64,000 bases of DNA from Chlorella sorokiniana (lineage: Eukaryota > Chlorophyta > Trebouxiophyceae > Chlorellales > Chlorellaceae): positions 744,001 to 808,000 of the forward strand of contig CP084615.1 of assembly GCA_025917655.1 (NCBI GenBank). The letters are read 5' to 3'. Numbering within the stretch: position 1 is the first letter of the stretch; every line of letters starts with the position of its first letter. The notes beneath the pieces are model-generated. The model ran no database searches, had not been told where the DNA came from, and saw only the letters and a program-made list of their open reading frames with translations. Below, in pieces: positions 46,433-61,100 of this stretch. The translations under genes were made by a program, and so were the position numbers.

Positions 46433-49400
46433 ATGAACAATGTGGCGAGCCGGGTGCTGCACGATGCGCTGGCCAACAGCCTGGGCCGCATCCTGGACAT
46501 CTCTCGGGAGCAGCTGCGCGTCAGCCTGTGGAGCGGTGCGCCGCCGTTTTGGGGCCCTGCTGGGCCCTGCCTGGGCCGTGCCGATGGGTGCCTGCCTGCC
46601 GCCGCACCGCTGTTGTTCAGCCCGCCAGCCACAACCCTTTGCTTCCCTATCCCAGTAGCATCTGCCGCCGACCCCTTACGTTTTGTGCAGCGTGGCGCAC
46701 GGGGCTGACGCTGGAGGACGTGGGCATCCGCCGCGACGCGTTTGAGCAGCTGCAGCTGCCGGTGGCGCTGGTGTCGGGCGGGTGGGGCGCGTGGCGGCGC
46801 AGGTGCCCTGGGCCACGCTGCGCACGCTGCGCTCCCCGTCGTCGTGGAGCTCGCCGACGTGCGCCTGCGCTTCGCTCTGAGGCGGGACGAGGAGATGGAG
46901 GAGGGGCCGGGCGGCGAGCGCGCCTGGGCCGCCAAGCAAGCCGAGCTGGCCGCGGCGGAGCTGGCGGAGCTGGCGGCGGCCGCCGGCGGCGGCGACGCGG
47001 CTGCGGCTGCGGCAGCGGCGGGGCGCCAGGGCGGCGTGCTGGACTCACTGCTGCGCCACGTGCTGTCGGTGCTGCTCAACCGGCTGCAGCTGACGGTCCG
47101 ACGACTGCACATCGAGTTTGAGGTTTGTGGTGGGGTGGGGGAAGGGGGAGAGGAGGGCAGGGGGAGGGGGAGAGGAGGGCAGGGGGAGCCTCGTCTCGCT
47201 GCCCGGCTTCACGCCGCACCGCCTGGCTGCAGTCCCAGGCTGCTGGGACACGGGGCCCTCCTCATGTGCATCCCTTGCGGCGTGTGCGGCTGCCGCCACG
47301 GCAGCCCCAAGGCCCTTGGTCGTTGTCTGCCGTGCTGTGCTGAGCTGGCCTCCGCTGCTCCCCCTGCCGCCGCCCCTCCCCCGCAGGACCCTCAGAGCGG
47401 CACCCGCGTGGGCCTCACCCTGCGCTGCCTGCACACCTGCAAGCCCGGCGAGGCTCAGCCCGCCTCGCTGCTGTTGGCGGAGGGCGAGGGGGTGCTTCCG
47501 CCTGGCTCCCCAGCCGCCCGCGGCTCCATCCAGAAGCAGCTGGCGGTGGAGGGGCTGGCGCTTTACTGGGAGCCCGGCAGCGCAGCAGGCCCAGCAGGGG
47601 CAGCAGCTGCGCGCAGCAGCGGCAAGGGGAGGGCGCGGCGGCGACGAGCAGGCGGGCTTGGGTGTTGGGGAGGGCGCGGGCGAGCGGGGAGGGCGCAGCA
47701 GCAGGAGCCGCGGCACGTACTGCAGCCGACGGACGCGGTGCTGCATGCCGCGCTGCAGCTGTCGGGCGGCGACGGGGCACGCGTGCACGTCGCCGCCGCG
47801 GTCCCGCACCTGCCCCTCAGCCTGGATGCCGCCCAGGCAGCAGATGCGCTGGCCCTGTCCGACCGCCTGGCCTGGTGCGCGGCTCGCAACGCGCACGCAG
47901 CGTACTGCCCCACCGGCTGGCGCCGCATGGGCCCCGGGCGGTGCCGTGGCGCGCGGTATGGCGGTACGCCATCAACGCCGTCCTGCACTCGCCGCGGCAA
48001 GCGCCAGGGCGCGGTGTGCTGGCTGGACGACGCCGCGCGGGCTGAGGTACGCAGGCGGTACGTGGCGGCTTACCGCGCACACCTGGAGCGCCGGCATTTG
48101 GAGGGCGGCGGCGGCGCCCCAGGCACGTTTCACTTCCATCTGGCTGCTTGCCTTCACAGCCTCCTGCTCCGTTGGCAGTATGGGTCCCCGGGAGGCACGC
48201 TGCAGGCACTCGACCCGTCCTTCCCCAGCGGCGCCTGCAGGCTGAAGCCGACGCGCAGCTGTCAGCGCTAGAGCGCCAGCTCAGCGTGGCCGACATCCTG
48301 GCCTGCCGCCACACTGCGCAACGGGTGCTGGAGGCAGCCCTGGCAGCCGCCAGCGGCATGGGGCCCGCCGTGGAGGAGTCGGCGGCAGGGCGGCAGCGCC
48401 CGCGGCGCCCGCGGCAGCCACAGGGGGCCCCTTCCGCGGGCGCTGCAGAGGGCGCCAGCGGTGCTGCGGCAGGGTCCGCTGCGGCCACCGCCGCAAGCGG
48501 GCCGCCGTCCTCGCCTCCCCAGCTGGGTCGTCCTCCGCTGGCAGCAGCCTGGGGGCGGTGCGGCCCCGAGCGCGGCCAGCACCGGCGGCAGCGGGCGGCG
48601 GCGGGGCTACCTGGCGTGGGGGCTGTCCCAGGCGGCAGGGTTGCTGCGTTACCTTCCCTACGGCTCTTCTGGGGAGGTACGGTACTGCAGACCCACACAG
48701 TGCACCCAGTCCAGCTTGCTGTCCATCCCTCCTGCGCCCAGCGCGATGGGCCTGGCACTGCTTGCAGCAGCTGCAGCCTGCACAACCCTTTCGCTGTGCC
48801 CTCCCTTTGTCCGGTAACGCAGGGGCATGATGGCACCGCCACCGTACTGCCAGAACCCACAGAAGCTGAGCTGGAGGAGCTGTACCACGCGGTCGACTTC
48901 CATCCCGAGGAGCAGGCGGCGGCGGAAGCTGCGGCCCCGGCCGCGGCGGCGGCGTCGCCGCCGCTGCCGGGCTGCACCTCAGCCTCGACTGCCTGCTCAG
49001 CTCCGCCTCCCTGCTGCTGCTGGACCGCAGCACGGAGCTTGGCAGCCAGCCGCAGCAGGAGGAGCAGGATAGGGAGGGACTAGGCTCGGCTGGATCGCGG
49101 TTCAGTGGCGGCGGTGGCGGCGGCGGCATTGCCACACTCGAGCTGGAGCGTCTGCGGCTTTCCCTGCAGGCCACGCCCGCCAAGGCCACCGCCTCGCTGT
49201 CGCTGACGGGCCTGTCAGCACACGACCTCTGCTCAGACGGCCCCGGCATCTCGTCCCTGCTGCTCTGCCGCGCCTTGCTCCCACCGGGCTCATTGGCGGC
49301 GGCGGCAGCGAAGCTCGGCGGACGGCGGCGCTGCTGCAGCGCCCCGCCCGCCCCCGCCGCTCCTGCGCCTGTCGTACACCGCAGATGCGGGCGGGCGGCG

Positions 49401-52117
49401 GCGGCTGCAGGGCGGCCCGGCCTGGATGCAGAGCGCCGCCCGCAGATGGACGTTTTGGTGCAGCCGCTGCGCCTGCTGCCGCGCGCTCTGTGCGTGGCTC
49501 GCCTCGCCGCGCTGCTGCTGCCCCCGCACTGCCGGACAGCCTGGCAGCGCGGCGCCTGGCGGCGGTGAATGGGCTTGGGGCAGAACCGCGCTGTGCCATC
49601 AAGGCGCGCCAGCTGGATGCGCTGGGACCTCCTCTGGACCTCCTCGTCAAAGTGGGTTCAAGCGGGCTGACCTGTGTCGCAGCTGCAATGCTTGCCAACA
49701 TTTGCATGCTGCAAGGCAAGGGCTGGCGTGCCGACCCGCAGCCGCCTTGTCGGCCGGTCGTATTGCTTGTTTCACACCTGGGTTGGGTCAAGTCTCTGCA
49801 GTCTCCGCTTTCACCGTTTCGCTGCGTGCTTCCCCTCACCTTGCGCCCCACCTGCCGCCTGGTGTGCAGCTGTTGGGCGTGGAGGTGCAGCTTGGTGCGG
49901 GCGACGGCCTGGGCTCCCCAGCCCTCCTGCTCAGCACCGGCCCCATCACGCTTCTCTCAGTGGAGGCAGACCAGCGGGGGGCGGCTGGGGCCCTACACAG
50001 CCACAGCGAGGCCAGCCCCACCGCTCCCCCGCCAGCCAGCCAGCGGCGCCTGCAGCGCACCACCACGCCCCCGCACCGCCTCACGGCAGCCGAGGCCGCC
50101 GCCCGCCTGTCCGCGGCAATCAAGCAGCGGCGGCTGGCGGCGCGGCTGAGCGTGGCGGCCGAGGGCGGCGAGGGCGGCAGCTGCGCCGCGCCGCCAGCTG
50201 GCGCCAGCCTGGACGCCGCCGCTGCGGTGGAGGCTGTGGAGCAGCGCCTGGCCTACCAGCAGTTTGAGCTGAGCGTGACAGAGGTGCAGGCGGCAGCGGT
50301 TGCCCCGCACCCGCCGGCCGTCACGGCCGCCGGCGCTGAGGCGGGATCCGCCGCGCCGCCGAGCGGCAGCCCACGCCAGCCGGTGCTGCGGCCGCTGCGG
50401 CTGGCGGGGCTGCTGCGTATGCACCGCATTGCAGAGGATTATGGCCTGCCGCAGCTGCAGGCGGCGCTGCAGGTGGACCCCATCAACGTTTGCCTCACCC
50501 ACAGCCTCGCCCAGCTGCTCCTGGAGGCTCTGACTGCACCCGCCTCGCCGCCCCAGCCAGCCCAGGACCCCCGCCGCCTGCTGCACCGCCAGCAGCAGTG
50601 GCAGCGGCGGCGGCAGCGGCGACAGACCCCGCGCGCAGCGGCAGGAACAGCAGCGGCAGCGCCAGCAACGGCGAACGCGTGCCTGTGATGTCTCTTGACC
50701 TGCAGCTCGCCTCCCTGGACCTTCGCTGTGAAGCAGATGGAAGCAGCAGCGTGCAAGGCAGCGGCTTGGCGTCGGCAGCGGTGGAGGCGCGGCTGGCATG
50801 CGCAGGCGTCGCCTTGAGTGTGCAGAGCATGCTGGACGGCCTGACGGTGCAGGTGGGTGCTTGCGGGTTGAGCGGTTGGGGGGTTGATGTTGTGCGCACA
50901 GCATAGGTAAGTGCATCCAGTGTCCGCACCTGCTGCAAAGCCAGATCCCATTGCATGCTCTGGCTCTGTGGTCGCCAAGCTGTTTTTGCCAGCGCTCACC
51001 CTCTGACGCTGCCTGCCCCCTGCTGTATTGCGTCCCCCTCCCCTCCTGCAGCTCTCCACGTCCCGCCTGCACCTGCAAGACCTCTCCCTCCCTCCCTCGA
51101 CACCCCACATGCCCCCGCCAGTGCGTGGCAGCGGCCTGCCCCACATCGCTCGCCTCCTTGCCGCCGACCGGCTGACGGTGATGCACAGCTCCCACGGCGT
51201 GCCCAGCACAGCAGGGCGGGGTGGGGGCGGCGTTTCAAGCGTCACGCGCGTGGAGCTGGCGGATGTATCGGTGGAGGGGTATGCGGGAGAGGCCGCCAGC
51301 TTCTTGTCCAGGCGAGCTTGAGCGAAAAGATCCGAGCACTGCGTCAAGTCGCTGCCGGGCCAGCTCCTGTCTGCAGCCCCTGACAGCGGTTCCCTCTGGA
51401 GCAGCCTGCATTGCACAGCATCATCTAGCCGGGGCCGAAGAATGCTCACGCAAACAAGACATTGTGCCCGGATATTCTAGCTGCATGTGTCTGCCCGTGT
51501 GTCACATCTTTGTCCCGGACCGCCACCCCCATTGCAGGCTGCACGAGCGGCAGGCCACCCAGCTGGTTGTGACGGTGCGGGACTCGCCCGCCGCCACGCA
51601 CACCACCGTTGCCGCCACCAACCTGCTGGTGGGTCACGGCCTCCTGCTGCGCCTGGCAGCGCTGGCCGACGCGCCTGCAAGCGACGCGCAGCCGCCGCCG
51701 CAGCAGCAGCAGGCGGCAGCGACACGCACGTCTGCCTTTGGTGGCGGCGATGCCGGCGGCGGCTCGGCGGCCGCAGGCTCGCCGCTGCAGCCGGAGCCCA
51801 GCTCGCTTGAGCAGTACACCACCGCCACTGAGCAGCTGCTGCTGCGCACCAGCGCTAGCTCGCTGGGCAGCGCGTGCAGCGAGCTTGGCAGCCCTGCTGA
51901 GAACGACGCAGTGGGGCCCGAAGGGGCTGCAGGTGCTTTTCGAGCGGCCTGCCCAGAAGCGCCGCCGCAGTCGCAGCAGCAGCAGCAGCAGCAGCAGCAG
52001 GCGGAGACGCCGCTGCCAGAGCCCCCGGCCCTGGCAGGCACCGCCAAGCTGGCGCTGACCTCCGTGCAGCTGGCGGACTGCCGCATCGTGCTGCGCTACC
52101 AGCCCGCGCTGCACCCA

Positions 52118-52156
<39 letters not shown>

Positions 52157-55100
52157 GCGTGCCAGGGGCGGGCGTCCCCGCCGCCGTGCACGACTTCCTG
52201 GCGGCCCACCAAGACCTGCTTGCTCTGGACATGCCACTGCTGCACCTGCACCTGCCCCTTGACGCCGCTGGGCTGGCTGCGGCGGCGGCGCTGGAGCCAG
52301 CAGAGTGGGAGCTGAGCGTTGGCCAGAAGGAGGGAGGACAGGGGCCGGCGCCCTCGCCACCGTTCCACCCAGCCGCTGCGGCACACGCTGTGGCCGATGC
52401 TGGTGCGGGCAGCAGCGCCAGCAGCTCACCGCGAGGCGGTGGCAGCGCCAGCGGCAGTTGGAGCATGGCGGCGGCAACGGCCGCCGCCGCTGGTACCCCC
52501 CAGCCCTGAGCTGACCTTCAGGCAGCGGGGGGGGCGGGAGCAGCAGGGCCGTCAGCGGCAGCCAAGGCGGGTGCTGCTGGAAGCTGCCCAGCTGTCGCTC
52601 ACAGGGGGCGGCGGTGGGCCATGGGCGGCACCCCATGCTGCCCCTGCTCCAGCTGCCCAGCGCGCACCTAGCGTGCACCATAGCACAAACCTGCGGGCCT
52701 CGCGGCGGCGGCAGCCCGGGCAGCAGCTGCGGCTCTGGCAGCGGGGGGCCAGCCCGCGTGGCGCAGCAGCGGCAGCAGCCCGCAGCCGCCAAGCGACCGG
52801 GGGCGACGGCATCCGAGCGGTACAAGCGGTCCAGTATGTCGTCAGTCATACCGCCTGATCGGTCCATAGCGTACCGCCTGGATGTGCCGGCCCTGGACCT
52901 GGGCCTGCACCCCAGCCAGCTCAGCATGCTGACATCAGCGTTGCAGCTGTGTCAGCATGAGCTGGCGGTGCTGGGGAGGGAGCCTGCCGACGGCTTTGCT
53001 GCCGGTGACACCGACAGCGTGGTCACCTCAACCTCGGCACCCACAGAGCAGCTGCTCCCCGCGCAGCAGCAACAGCAGCAACACGGCCGGCCTGCTGCAC
53101 CTGCCTATCAAAGCGGCAAGACAGGGCCATCAGGCGGCGAAGCAGCGGCGGGGGCTGGTGCTGACCTCGATTCCGCGCTGGGCAGGTCGCAGCAGGCAGC
53201 TGGTGCCGCACCGGCAGGCGGGGCGGCGGCACCGGTACCTGCTGCCCCGGCGCCCAGCCAGCAGTGGCGCTTGGATGCGTCGGTGGGCTGTGTGGGGGTC
53301 AGCCTGCTGGGCGCCACCCCCAGCAGCAGCTGCCTCAAGCTGGAGTGGCACGACATGGCAGCATCCTGCCGTGCTGGCGCCAGCTGGCAGGAGCCCTTGC
53401 CGGCCTCTCCTGCAGCCGCATCTCCCCAGCGGCACGCACAGCCGGACAGCAGCCCCTCTGTCGGCGGCGCCAGCCCCGCTGGCCAGAGCGACCGCTGGAG
53501 GGCGGGTGCTGGGCTGGAGGCGGCGCTGAGCTGGCGCCAGCTGTCGCTGCACGTGCTGCACCCCCGCCTGCCGTACATGCACGCGGGCGTCACGCCCTTC
53601 GCCTTTGCTGCGGGCGTGCTGGCGGATGGTCAGGGGCAGGACAGGCGAGTGGTCTGCCCATCGGTGTTGTATGCTCAACACCGATGCGTTGTTCAACATT
53701 GGGGGCACCAGGTTGCTGCCTTGGGCACAGCAACCCACCTTGATTCGTGTATCACTTGTTGCTCCTTCTTTTCTGCGTGGATCACCTCGTTACCTTGCCT
53801 TACCTTACCAGGCGGCTTCCCCTCCCTCCCCGCCTGCAGCGCCAGCCCCCGGCGCCTCCCCCGCCTCTTCCTGCCCGGCGCGCGCGCCGCCGCCTGCGGA
53901 CTTGCTCTTCCAGCGCGCGCGGCCCGCTGAGCGCCGCCAGCGCCAGCCTGAGCGGCGTGCGGCGCAACCTGTCGGCGGGGATGGGCCTGGCAGGTGCTGG
54001 GCAGCAAGCGGCTTTGCCTGCTGTCACCGCTGGCTGTGTTGCATGCAGCCCAAGCCTCTTCGGCCCGCCGAGCCGCAGCCTGCTGTGCGTGCCCGGTCCC
54101 TCTCACCGCACCCCTGGCTTTGCACCCCTGCATTTCGCGCCCTCACTCAACAGACACCCTCATAACACCCCCTAATGAGCAGAGTCGGCAGATGAGTTCC
54201 ATGATGCTGCCCCCAGCTGTCCCGCCCCAGCCAGGCCTCCTCCCGCTACTTCAGCCTGGCCGAGTCGGAGTTTGAGGATGCAGCCTCGGAGCTGGAAGGT
54301 GGGGATAGCGAGGGGCGGCTGTCAGGGAGGGCACCGGGAGGGGCGCAGAGCCGTTCGGCAGCTCTTTGCTTCAGGAGCCTGAGTTCGAGCTGCAGCCAGG
54401 AGGAAGCCTCGGCGCTGCCGGTCAAGGCGAGGTTCTTACTCTTCCAGAACATGAAGTGTATCTGTTGTTGGGTGGCCCTGGCATGCAGGCGCGCAGTCAC
54501 CCACCGTGGGGCATGGCTCGCCGGCGCCTCTGCCCCTGCCGCTGCCGCTGGGCAGCGCAGACCACGACAGCTGCCTGCTGCTGCTGCTGCACGGCGGCGT
54601 GGAGCAGGGGGCCGGGCCCGCTCCGCAAGGAACAGCTGAGGGCGAGGCCAGCAGCAGCCCGACCAGCGCCAGCGGCAGTTCAGCCGGCCACGGCTCCTCC
54701 AGCAAGCGTCCGCTGAGCGGCGCGGCGGCGAGGCGCTTGCGCGCGCCTGACCGCTCGGCTGGAGGGCGGCAGCCCAGGGGGCAGCGTGCCGCCGTGGAGG
54801 TGCCCTCCTTGGCGCTTCGGCTGCACGCCACCGGGTGGGAGGACGCTGCGCGCTGCGCGCACACGTACGCTGTGCTGGCGCAGCAGGCGCAGCGCCAGTA
54901 CAGGCTGGCGTCTCAGGCGCGCGCGGCCAGCCCCCTGGGCCGCGGCCCGCGGCCAGCTGCCGACGCCGCGGCTGCCGCCTCGTCTGAGGACGTACCGCAG
55001 CAGGGCACCACGCTGGCGTTGCACCTGCAGGCGGTACTGTTGGAAGTGGTGGCTGATGGTGAGCTGGCGGGCGACGAAGATGCTGCGCAGCACTCAGGCT

Positions 55101-58100
55101 CGGAGCGCTCGAGCGCGGGCGGCGGACGCAGCCTCGTGCCCGCGTGCGTGCTGACTGGCGAGCTTCAGCTGGAGGCGCGTCGGTCCAGCGACGGCGCCAG
55201 CCACCTGACCGCACAGCTGCCCGGCCTGCTGCTGCGGGTGGGCGTGGTGCCGGCAGCGGCCGCAGCGGCCGCCCGTGGTCACACCCCGGGAGGCGGCCGC
55301 GCCGCTCCCGCCTGCCTGGCGCTGCCTCTGCAGGATTCCCTGCTGGGCCTGCACAGGCTGGACCTCAGCCTCGTTTCGCAGCAGCAGCAGCGCCAGCTGC
55401 AGCCAGCAGCCACCACTGCGGACGGCAGCGTGGTGGTGGCCGCCGCGCGCCTGCTGTCTGCTGGCGCCAGCCTGGCGCAGCTCTCCCTGTGGGCTCACCC
55501 CGCAACCTCTGCGCCGCCGCCGCGTTTGCGGCGCACGCGCGGCAGCTGGGGCGCGCCCTCGCCGACGCGCTGCCGCCCCGGGTGGGGAGCCCGCGGCCAG
55601 CAGGGTGAGCCTGGCTTGCTTCTAAGGAACGGCGCTGCTGTGGCAGCCTTCAGCGGCCACTCCTCTCCTTGCCGCCCTGAGAGCAGGCCCTCTTCTCACG
55701 TTGTGCTGCCGAGCACCGTCAACCTGGCTCCGCCACCTGTCCTGATTCTGACCTCCCTCCCCCTTTCCTCCCAACCACGCTTGTTCTCACATGTGCTCTC
55801 ACCATCACCCATGGCTCCTTGCCCCACCCCGCTCTTCAGACGGCCGGCCCAGCCGTCGGCGCGCCAGGGGAGGTGCCGCCGCCGCGCCAGCTCACCCTGA
55901 AGCTGAACGTGGCGCGGGCGGCGGCGCTGCTGTGCCTGCTGCGGCGGGAGGACGCCGCCGAGGGGAGCGGCGCCCCGGCGGCCCCCATCGCCTGCTGGAG
56001 GAGGCGGCGCCGCTGCTGGAGCTGGCGGCCGCCGCTCTCACAGGCAGGCGCCTCTGCATCCGGCGTGCACCTGACTCTGCCTAGTGGCAGTGCCTGGCCC
56101 GCTACTCATTGCCAGCATCCCTAGAACCCTCCATACCTTCCTCACCAGCCTCGCCAACTGTTGGCTGCGTCCTTACCTCTTCCCACCCCCGATCACACCC
56201 CCGCCATCAACCCATCTTGTTTCCGCTCCCTCAACCTCCACTCACGTTCATGCCCCCTGCCACGCGCCTCGGCCCCCCCCACCGCAGCCGACGTGCGAGA
56301 CATGGGGCAGGGCAGCCTGGAGGGCAGCCTGCGGGGGGAGCTGGGGCTGGCGGCCTACAGCGCCGCCAAGGCGGGGTGGGAGCCGCTGCTGGAGCCGTGG
56401 CAGTGCAGGTGTGTGTGGTGGGTGTGGGGGTGGGGGGTGGTGTTGAGGGGGAGGGAGCCTGTCAAAAGAGGGCCAAATTTGGGCCGGTCGTTTTGCGCGC
56501 TTGGAGAATACTAACAATGGGGACCTCCATTGCTGTTTGTGGGTGGTTGGCTGGGCCACAACAGAGCGCCCGTGTGAACGCCTGCGCCCGCCCTGGCTCT
56601 CTGCCGCAGGCTTCAGTTTGCGGCGCCCAGCGAGTCGGCGGCCCCCATGGCGGGCCCCAGCGCCTGGCCATCACCTCGGCACAGGGCATGGAGCTGACGG
56701 TCACCCAGGCGGGCCTGGAGGCTGGCGTGTTTGCGGGCGGCGTGCTGGCGGCGGCGGCGGCGGCGGGGGAGGCGCCCGCCAGCCTGGCGGCCCACCTGGA
56801 GTCGGCCTGCGGCAGCGCAGCCTACAGCGCTGCGTACTGGCTCCACAACGAGACGGGCAGCGCTCTGGACGTGTGGCTGGCGGCGGCAGGCGGAGAGGAA
56901 GAGGGGGAGGCGGCAGCGGCAGCAGTGACAGAGGCCGCTGGGGAGGGAGCAGCGCCGGCCAGCCCTGCAGACAGTGCAGGCTCCGGGGGGCAGCGCCTTC
57001 GGCAGCATGGGCGCCCCAACCGGCGGCAGCCGCCCCGCGTGCCCTCTGGACTCCCGGAGCTGGTTGTGCGGCCGGGGCCAGCGCGGTGCTGCCAGTGCTG
57101 CCGCCCCCGGGCGCGGACGGCGGCCAGCCTCTGGGCGAGCACGTCGGCGCGCCGTGCCCTCATCGTGGCGTCGCCCACCCCCAGGCGCATGCAGGGGGTC
57201 CGGGCTGCGCTCCCCGCAGAAATCCGCTGGCCGGCTGAGCGCGGCAGTCAGGTCCAGCCTGGGCGGCGCCGGCTTTGCGTCGTTTCCGGGCGCCGCCCCT
57301 CGCCAGGCCCGCTCCCTCCTCTACTTCCGCCTGGCAGGCCAGCCGGATATCTGCGGACCTGTGCGCCTGGACGGCGGCGCAGCCTCCACCCGCGTGCCTG
57401 CCTGCCCTGGGGTGCTGTGTGAGCTGCGGGCGGCTCCCCACGGCGGCTTTACCCTGACCCTGCACTCTGGAGTGCAGGTGGGTGGGCGGTGGCGGGGTCG
57501 GGCGTGGCGGTGGGGTGTGTGTTTGTGTGGCGATGTGTGTGTGCGTTCGTGTTGACGGGTGTGTACGGGAGGGAGGGGAAGGGGGATGTGCTGAGCTGCT
57601 CTGCACGGGGCACGGCTGCAAGGTCGGAGGCTCCCCATCTCGCTGCACCCGCCTCTGCCTGGTGTCAAGCTCTCTGCGTCTCACCCCGCGCCTGCCTCTG
57701 CCTCCCTTCTGTGCACTGCCCCTATACAGCTGCGCAACACCACCCAGCTGGCGCTGGAGGTGGGGCTGCAGACGCCCATGGGGCTGGTGATGGAGCCGCA
57801 GCCGCTGGGCACGCTGGGCCCGGGGGCCACGCTGTGGCTGCCCGCGCTGCGCGCACACACCGGCCTGCTGTGCGTGCGACCCCTCACAGCGGCGCCGCCT
57901 CCGCCGCCGGCCCTCCACCCCGCCGCCAGCTGGCAGCCAGGGGAGGGTGGCGGCGGCGCCAGCCGCATGCCGCTGCTGGCCCCAGACAGCCTGGCGGCGG
58001 CGGCGGCGCTGGTGGCGGGGGCGGCGCCCGGCGTGCGGCGGCGGGCGCCGCTGGAACATTGCTGCCACCTCGCCGCATGCCCTCCAGCCCCCTGCTCTAC

Positions 58101-61100
58101 ACCACCGCTGGCATGGCCTCCCCAGCACGGCTCGGCAGCGAACCGCTGGACCCGCCCCGGCAGCTGCCGGGCACGGCAGCCGGTGGAGCAGCTGCCGCTG
58201 CCGCTGCCGCCGCACCCGCGTGGCGAGCATACGATTGGAGCGCGGCGGTCCCGCTGCAGACCCTGCTGCGCCAGGCGGCGGCAGCGGCCGCCGGCCGGGC
58301 GCTGGCGCCGGGGCGGAGGCCGCGCCACGCGGTCGTGCGTCGCGACAGCTCAGCTGCCCCCCGCCGCGGAGCACCTGCCGCCGGTGCTGCTGTGCATGGG
58401 CGCGGCGGCGCTGGGCGGCGGCGACGGCGCCGGCGAGGGCAGCTGGGAGGTGCAGCTGGCGGCGCCCCTCACCCTGCACAACGCTCTGCCCGTCCCACTG
58501 GACGTTGCCGTGTCGGCCTGGGGCCGAGAGCACCGCCTGCACCTGCAGCCCGCCCAGCGCGGCTGCCTGCACGCTGTGGACGCTGCGCGGGTGCAGAGCG
58601 TCACGCTGCGCGCGCTGGGATACCTCCCCTCTGCCCCCATCGCCCCCGCCCCGCTGCCCGGCGCCGCCGACGCCGCGGCCGCGGCTTCCGCCGGCGGCAG
58701 CGAGGGGGCGCGGGCGCTGGGCGGGAGGTGTTTGCCGCGGATGCCGAGGTGTGCCTGCGGGAGGCGGGGCACAGCGGCGCGGAGGCGCGGGTGGTGCTGC
58801 GCCACTCGCTGGATCTGGCCACCGGTGAGGCGGCAGGGGGAAGGGGTTTTGAGCGTGCGGCTGCCTGCCTGTGAAGCATGAAGACCGCCCTTCTCAGCAC
58901 GCTCGTGCTTTTTGCCTTCACACCCCTGCCCTTTTAGAGCGTGGGCTGTGGGGGCTTTTGTTTTCACGCATCCTGTCCTCCCAGACCAGCAGCACTGATC
59001 GGTCGAGATGAGGCTCTCCTGCTGCATGCCCCCACCCGGGGCCCCACTCTGCTGTCCACCACCCCGCCTGCCCCACCTCTCGCAGGCTCCCACACCCTGC
59101 TGTTTGGCTGCACCCTCTGGGTCTTCAACTGCACCGGGGTGCCCGTGGCGCTGCGCCAGAGCGGTGGCGACGGCGGGCCGGTGTTTGGGGACCGCGGCGA
59201 CGGCGCCTACCCACGCCTGCCAGAGGAGGAGGTGCCGGACGCCTGGCTGCCCCCGCTGCAGCTCCTTGGCGGCTCCGGGCAGCCCGGAGGCGGCCTGCAC
59301 AGCGCGGGCCCGTCGCCGGCGGCGCCACGCGGGGTGCCGCCGCCTGCGGGCCTGCTGGCGGCGGCGCGGGAGGGGCCGCGGGCGGGCGGCGCCGCGCAGA
59401 GCACGCTGAGCGCGCTGAGCACGCCCACCAGCGCAGCGCCCTCAGGCAAGGGGCTCTTACAAAGCGAATGTTTCCCCAGCATCACAGACTTGGCTTGTAC
59501 ACTCCCTCCCCCACCACACGCACACACAAACATACACAGACAGGGCCCCAAGTGCGGCACCTGGCAATCCTTGCACCACTGCCTCCCTCTGCAGTGCTCA
59601 ACGCCAGCCGGGTGGCCTCCACAGCCGACATGGCGGGGCTGTCCGAGATCCTGGACGGCGCAGCGCCTGGCAGCGGCGGCCCCGCCTCGGGCTCGCGCGC
59701 TGGCGGCGATCCGCGACCCGTGCTGGGCCTGAAGCGCACGGTATCCCGGGCGCGCGGCATCGCCGACAGCATGGAGGCGGGGCCCGCCTTGAGCGGCCCT
59801 CGCGCTGGCCGGGCATCGCGGGGGCGTGGCGCTGCAGCGGCAGCGCCTGCGCCTGCAGATACGGGCCACCCAGGCACGCTAGGACATGCGCGAGCTTTGC
59901 ATCGCCATCAGCTGCTCAGGCCCCCTCGTACTGCCCTGCTTGGCTGCCCTTCTCCCTGCAAGCTCAGCCCGGCCGTCACGCCGCGTTCGGGCTGCCAGCT
60001 TGCCCCCAGCCCCTCCTCAGCTTCCCTACATCCCGCTTTCCTCCCGCAGTGCCGGGCCCCCGGCCGCACCTACTGGTCTGAGCCCGTGGAGCTGGATGCT
60101 CTGGGGGCTGCGGTTGTGACGGTGCCAGCGCCGCTGCTGCCCCCACCGCCTCCATCCCCGCCGCCCGTGCCGCGTACGAAATGTCGGGTGGGCTGCATGT
60201 TTGCTCTCTGGCAAACGCATTCACGTGGGCTGCCACCTGGCTTTGGGGCTGTGGCCCCTGCCACAACAACTGGCCATCAACATGCGCCCAGGGCTGTGCC
60301 ACCGACCCCTCCAAACCGGCCCCTTGCTTCTGTGTCCGCAGACCGATCGCCCCTCATATCTCGCGCACATATCTCGACTCTGTTTCCCACCCCCTTGACC
60401 GCTGCAGTGACGGCCAGCCAGGTTCCGGGCAGCCGCGGCGCGCTTGCCCTGTACCTGCTGCCGCGCTACCTGCTCATCAACACGCTGGACGTGCCCATCC
60501 AGTACAAGCAGCAGGTGGGGGCGGTACAGCCATTGGGCCACGTCACTGCCCGCGACTGCGCTACTGCTGTGCGGGCCGCTCTACTGCCAACCACCCCATG
60601 ACCCGACCCAACTTCCCTCCTTCTTTCCTGCCCTCCCTGCCGCTGTTTCTTGGAACTGCAGGGCACTTCACACGAGCGGGAGCTGGCAGCGGGGCGTCAC
60701 GCGCGCTGCGCTGGTCGGACGCTCAGCGCGCGCTGCGCCTGTGTGTGCGGGTGCAGGAGGCGGGGTGGCTGTGGAGCGGCGGCTTCCAGCTCGACTCGCC
60801 CGGCGACATGTTCATCAAAATCAGGTGGGCCGCCAGAATGGGTTGATGGTTCGCGGCGAGGGTTATCCCTTTGCGGTGGTGCGGAAGAAAGCAGCACGGT
60901 CTGGCAGGGGTGATGCTGGACGGCCGCAGCCCCTGGCCGGCAGCGCGCGCTGTGCTGCACGGGCCTGGCATCGTCTCCCAAACATGGACATGCCTTGCAC
61001 AAGCGCAGGCACCGCGACCGCGGCGTGACGATGCTGGTGCGTGTGGATCTGGCGGCGGGGGCGCCAGCGGCGTGCTGCGCGTCACGCTGAGCCACCACCC

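Noticed and set aside
51446-52927. A 493-codon minus-strand open frame opposite VPS13
   Set aside because: Composition is Arg, Ala and Pro low complexity and it spans plus-strand exons and introns alike. It reflects GC content, not a gene.
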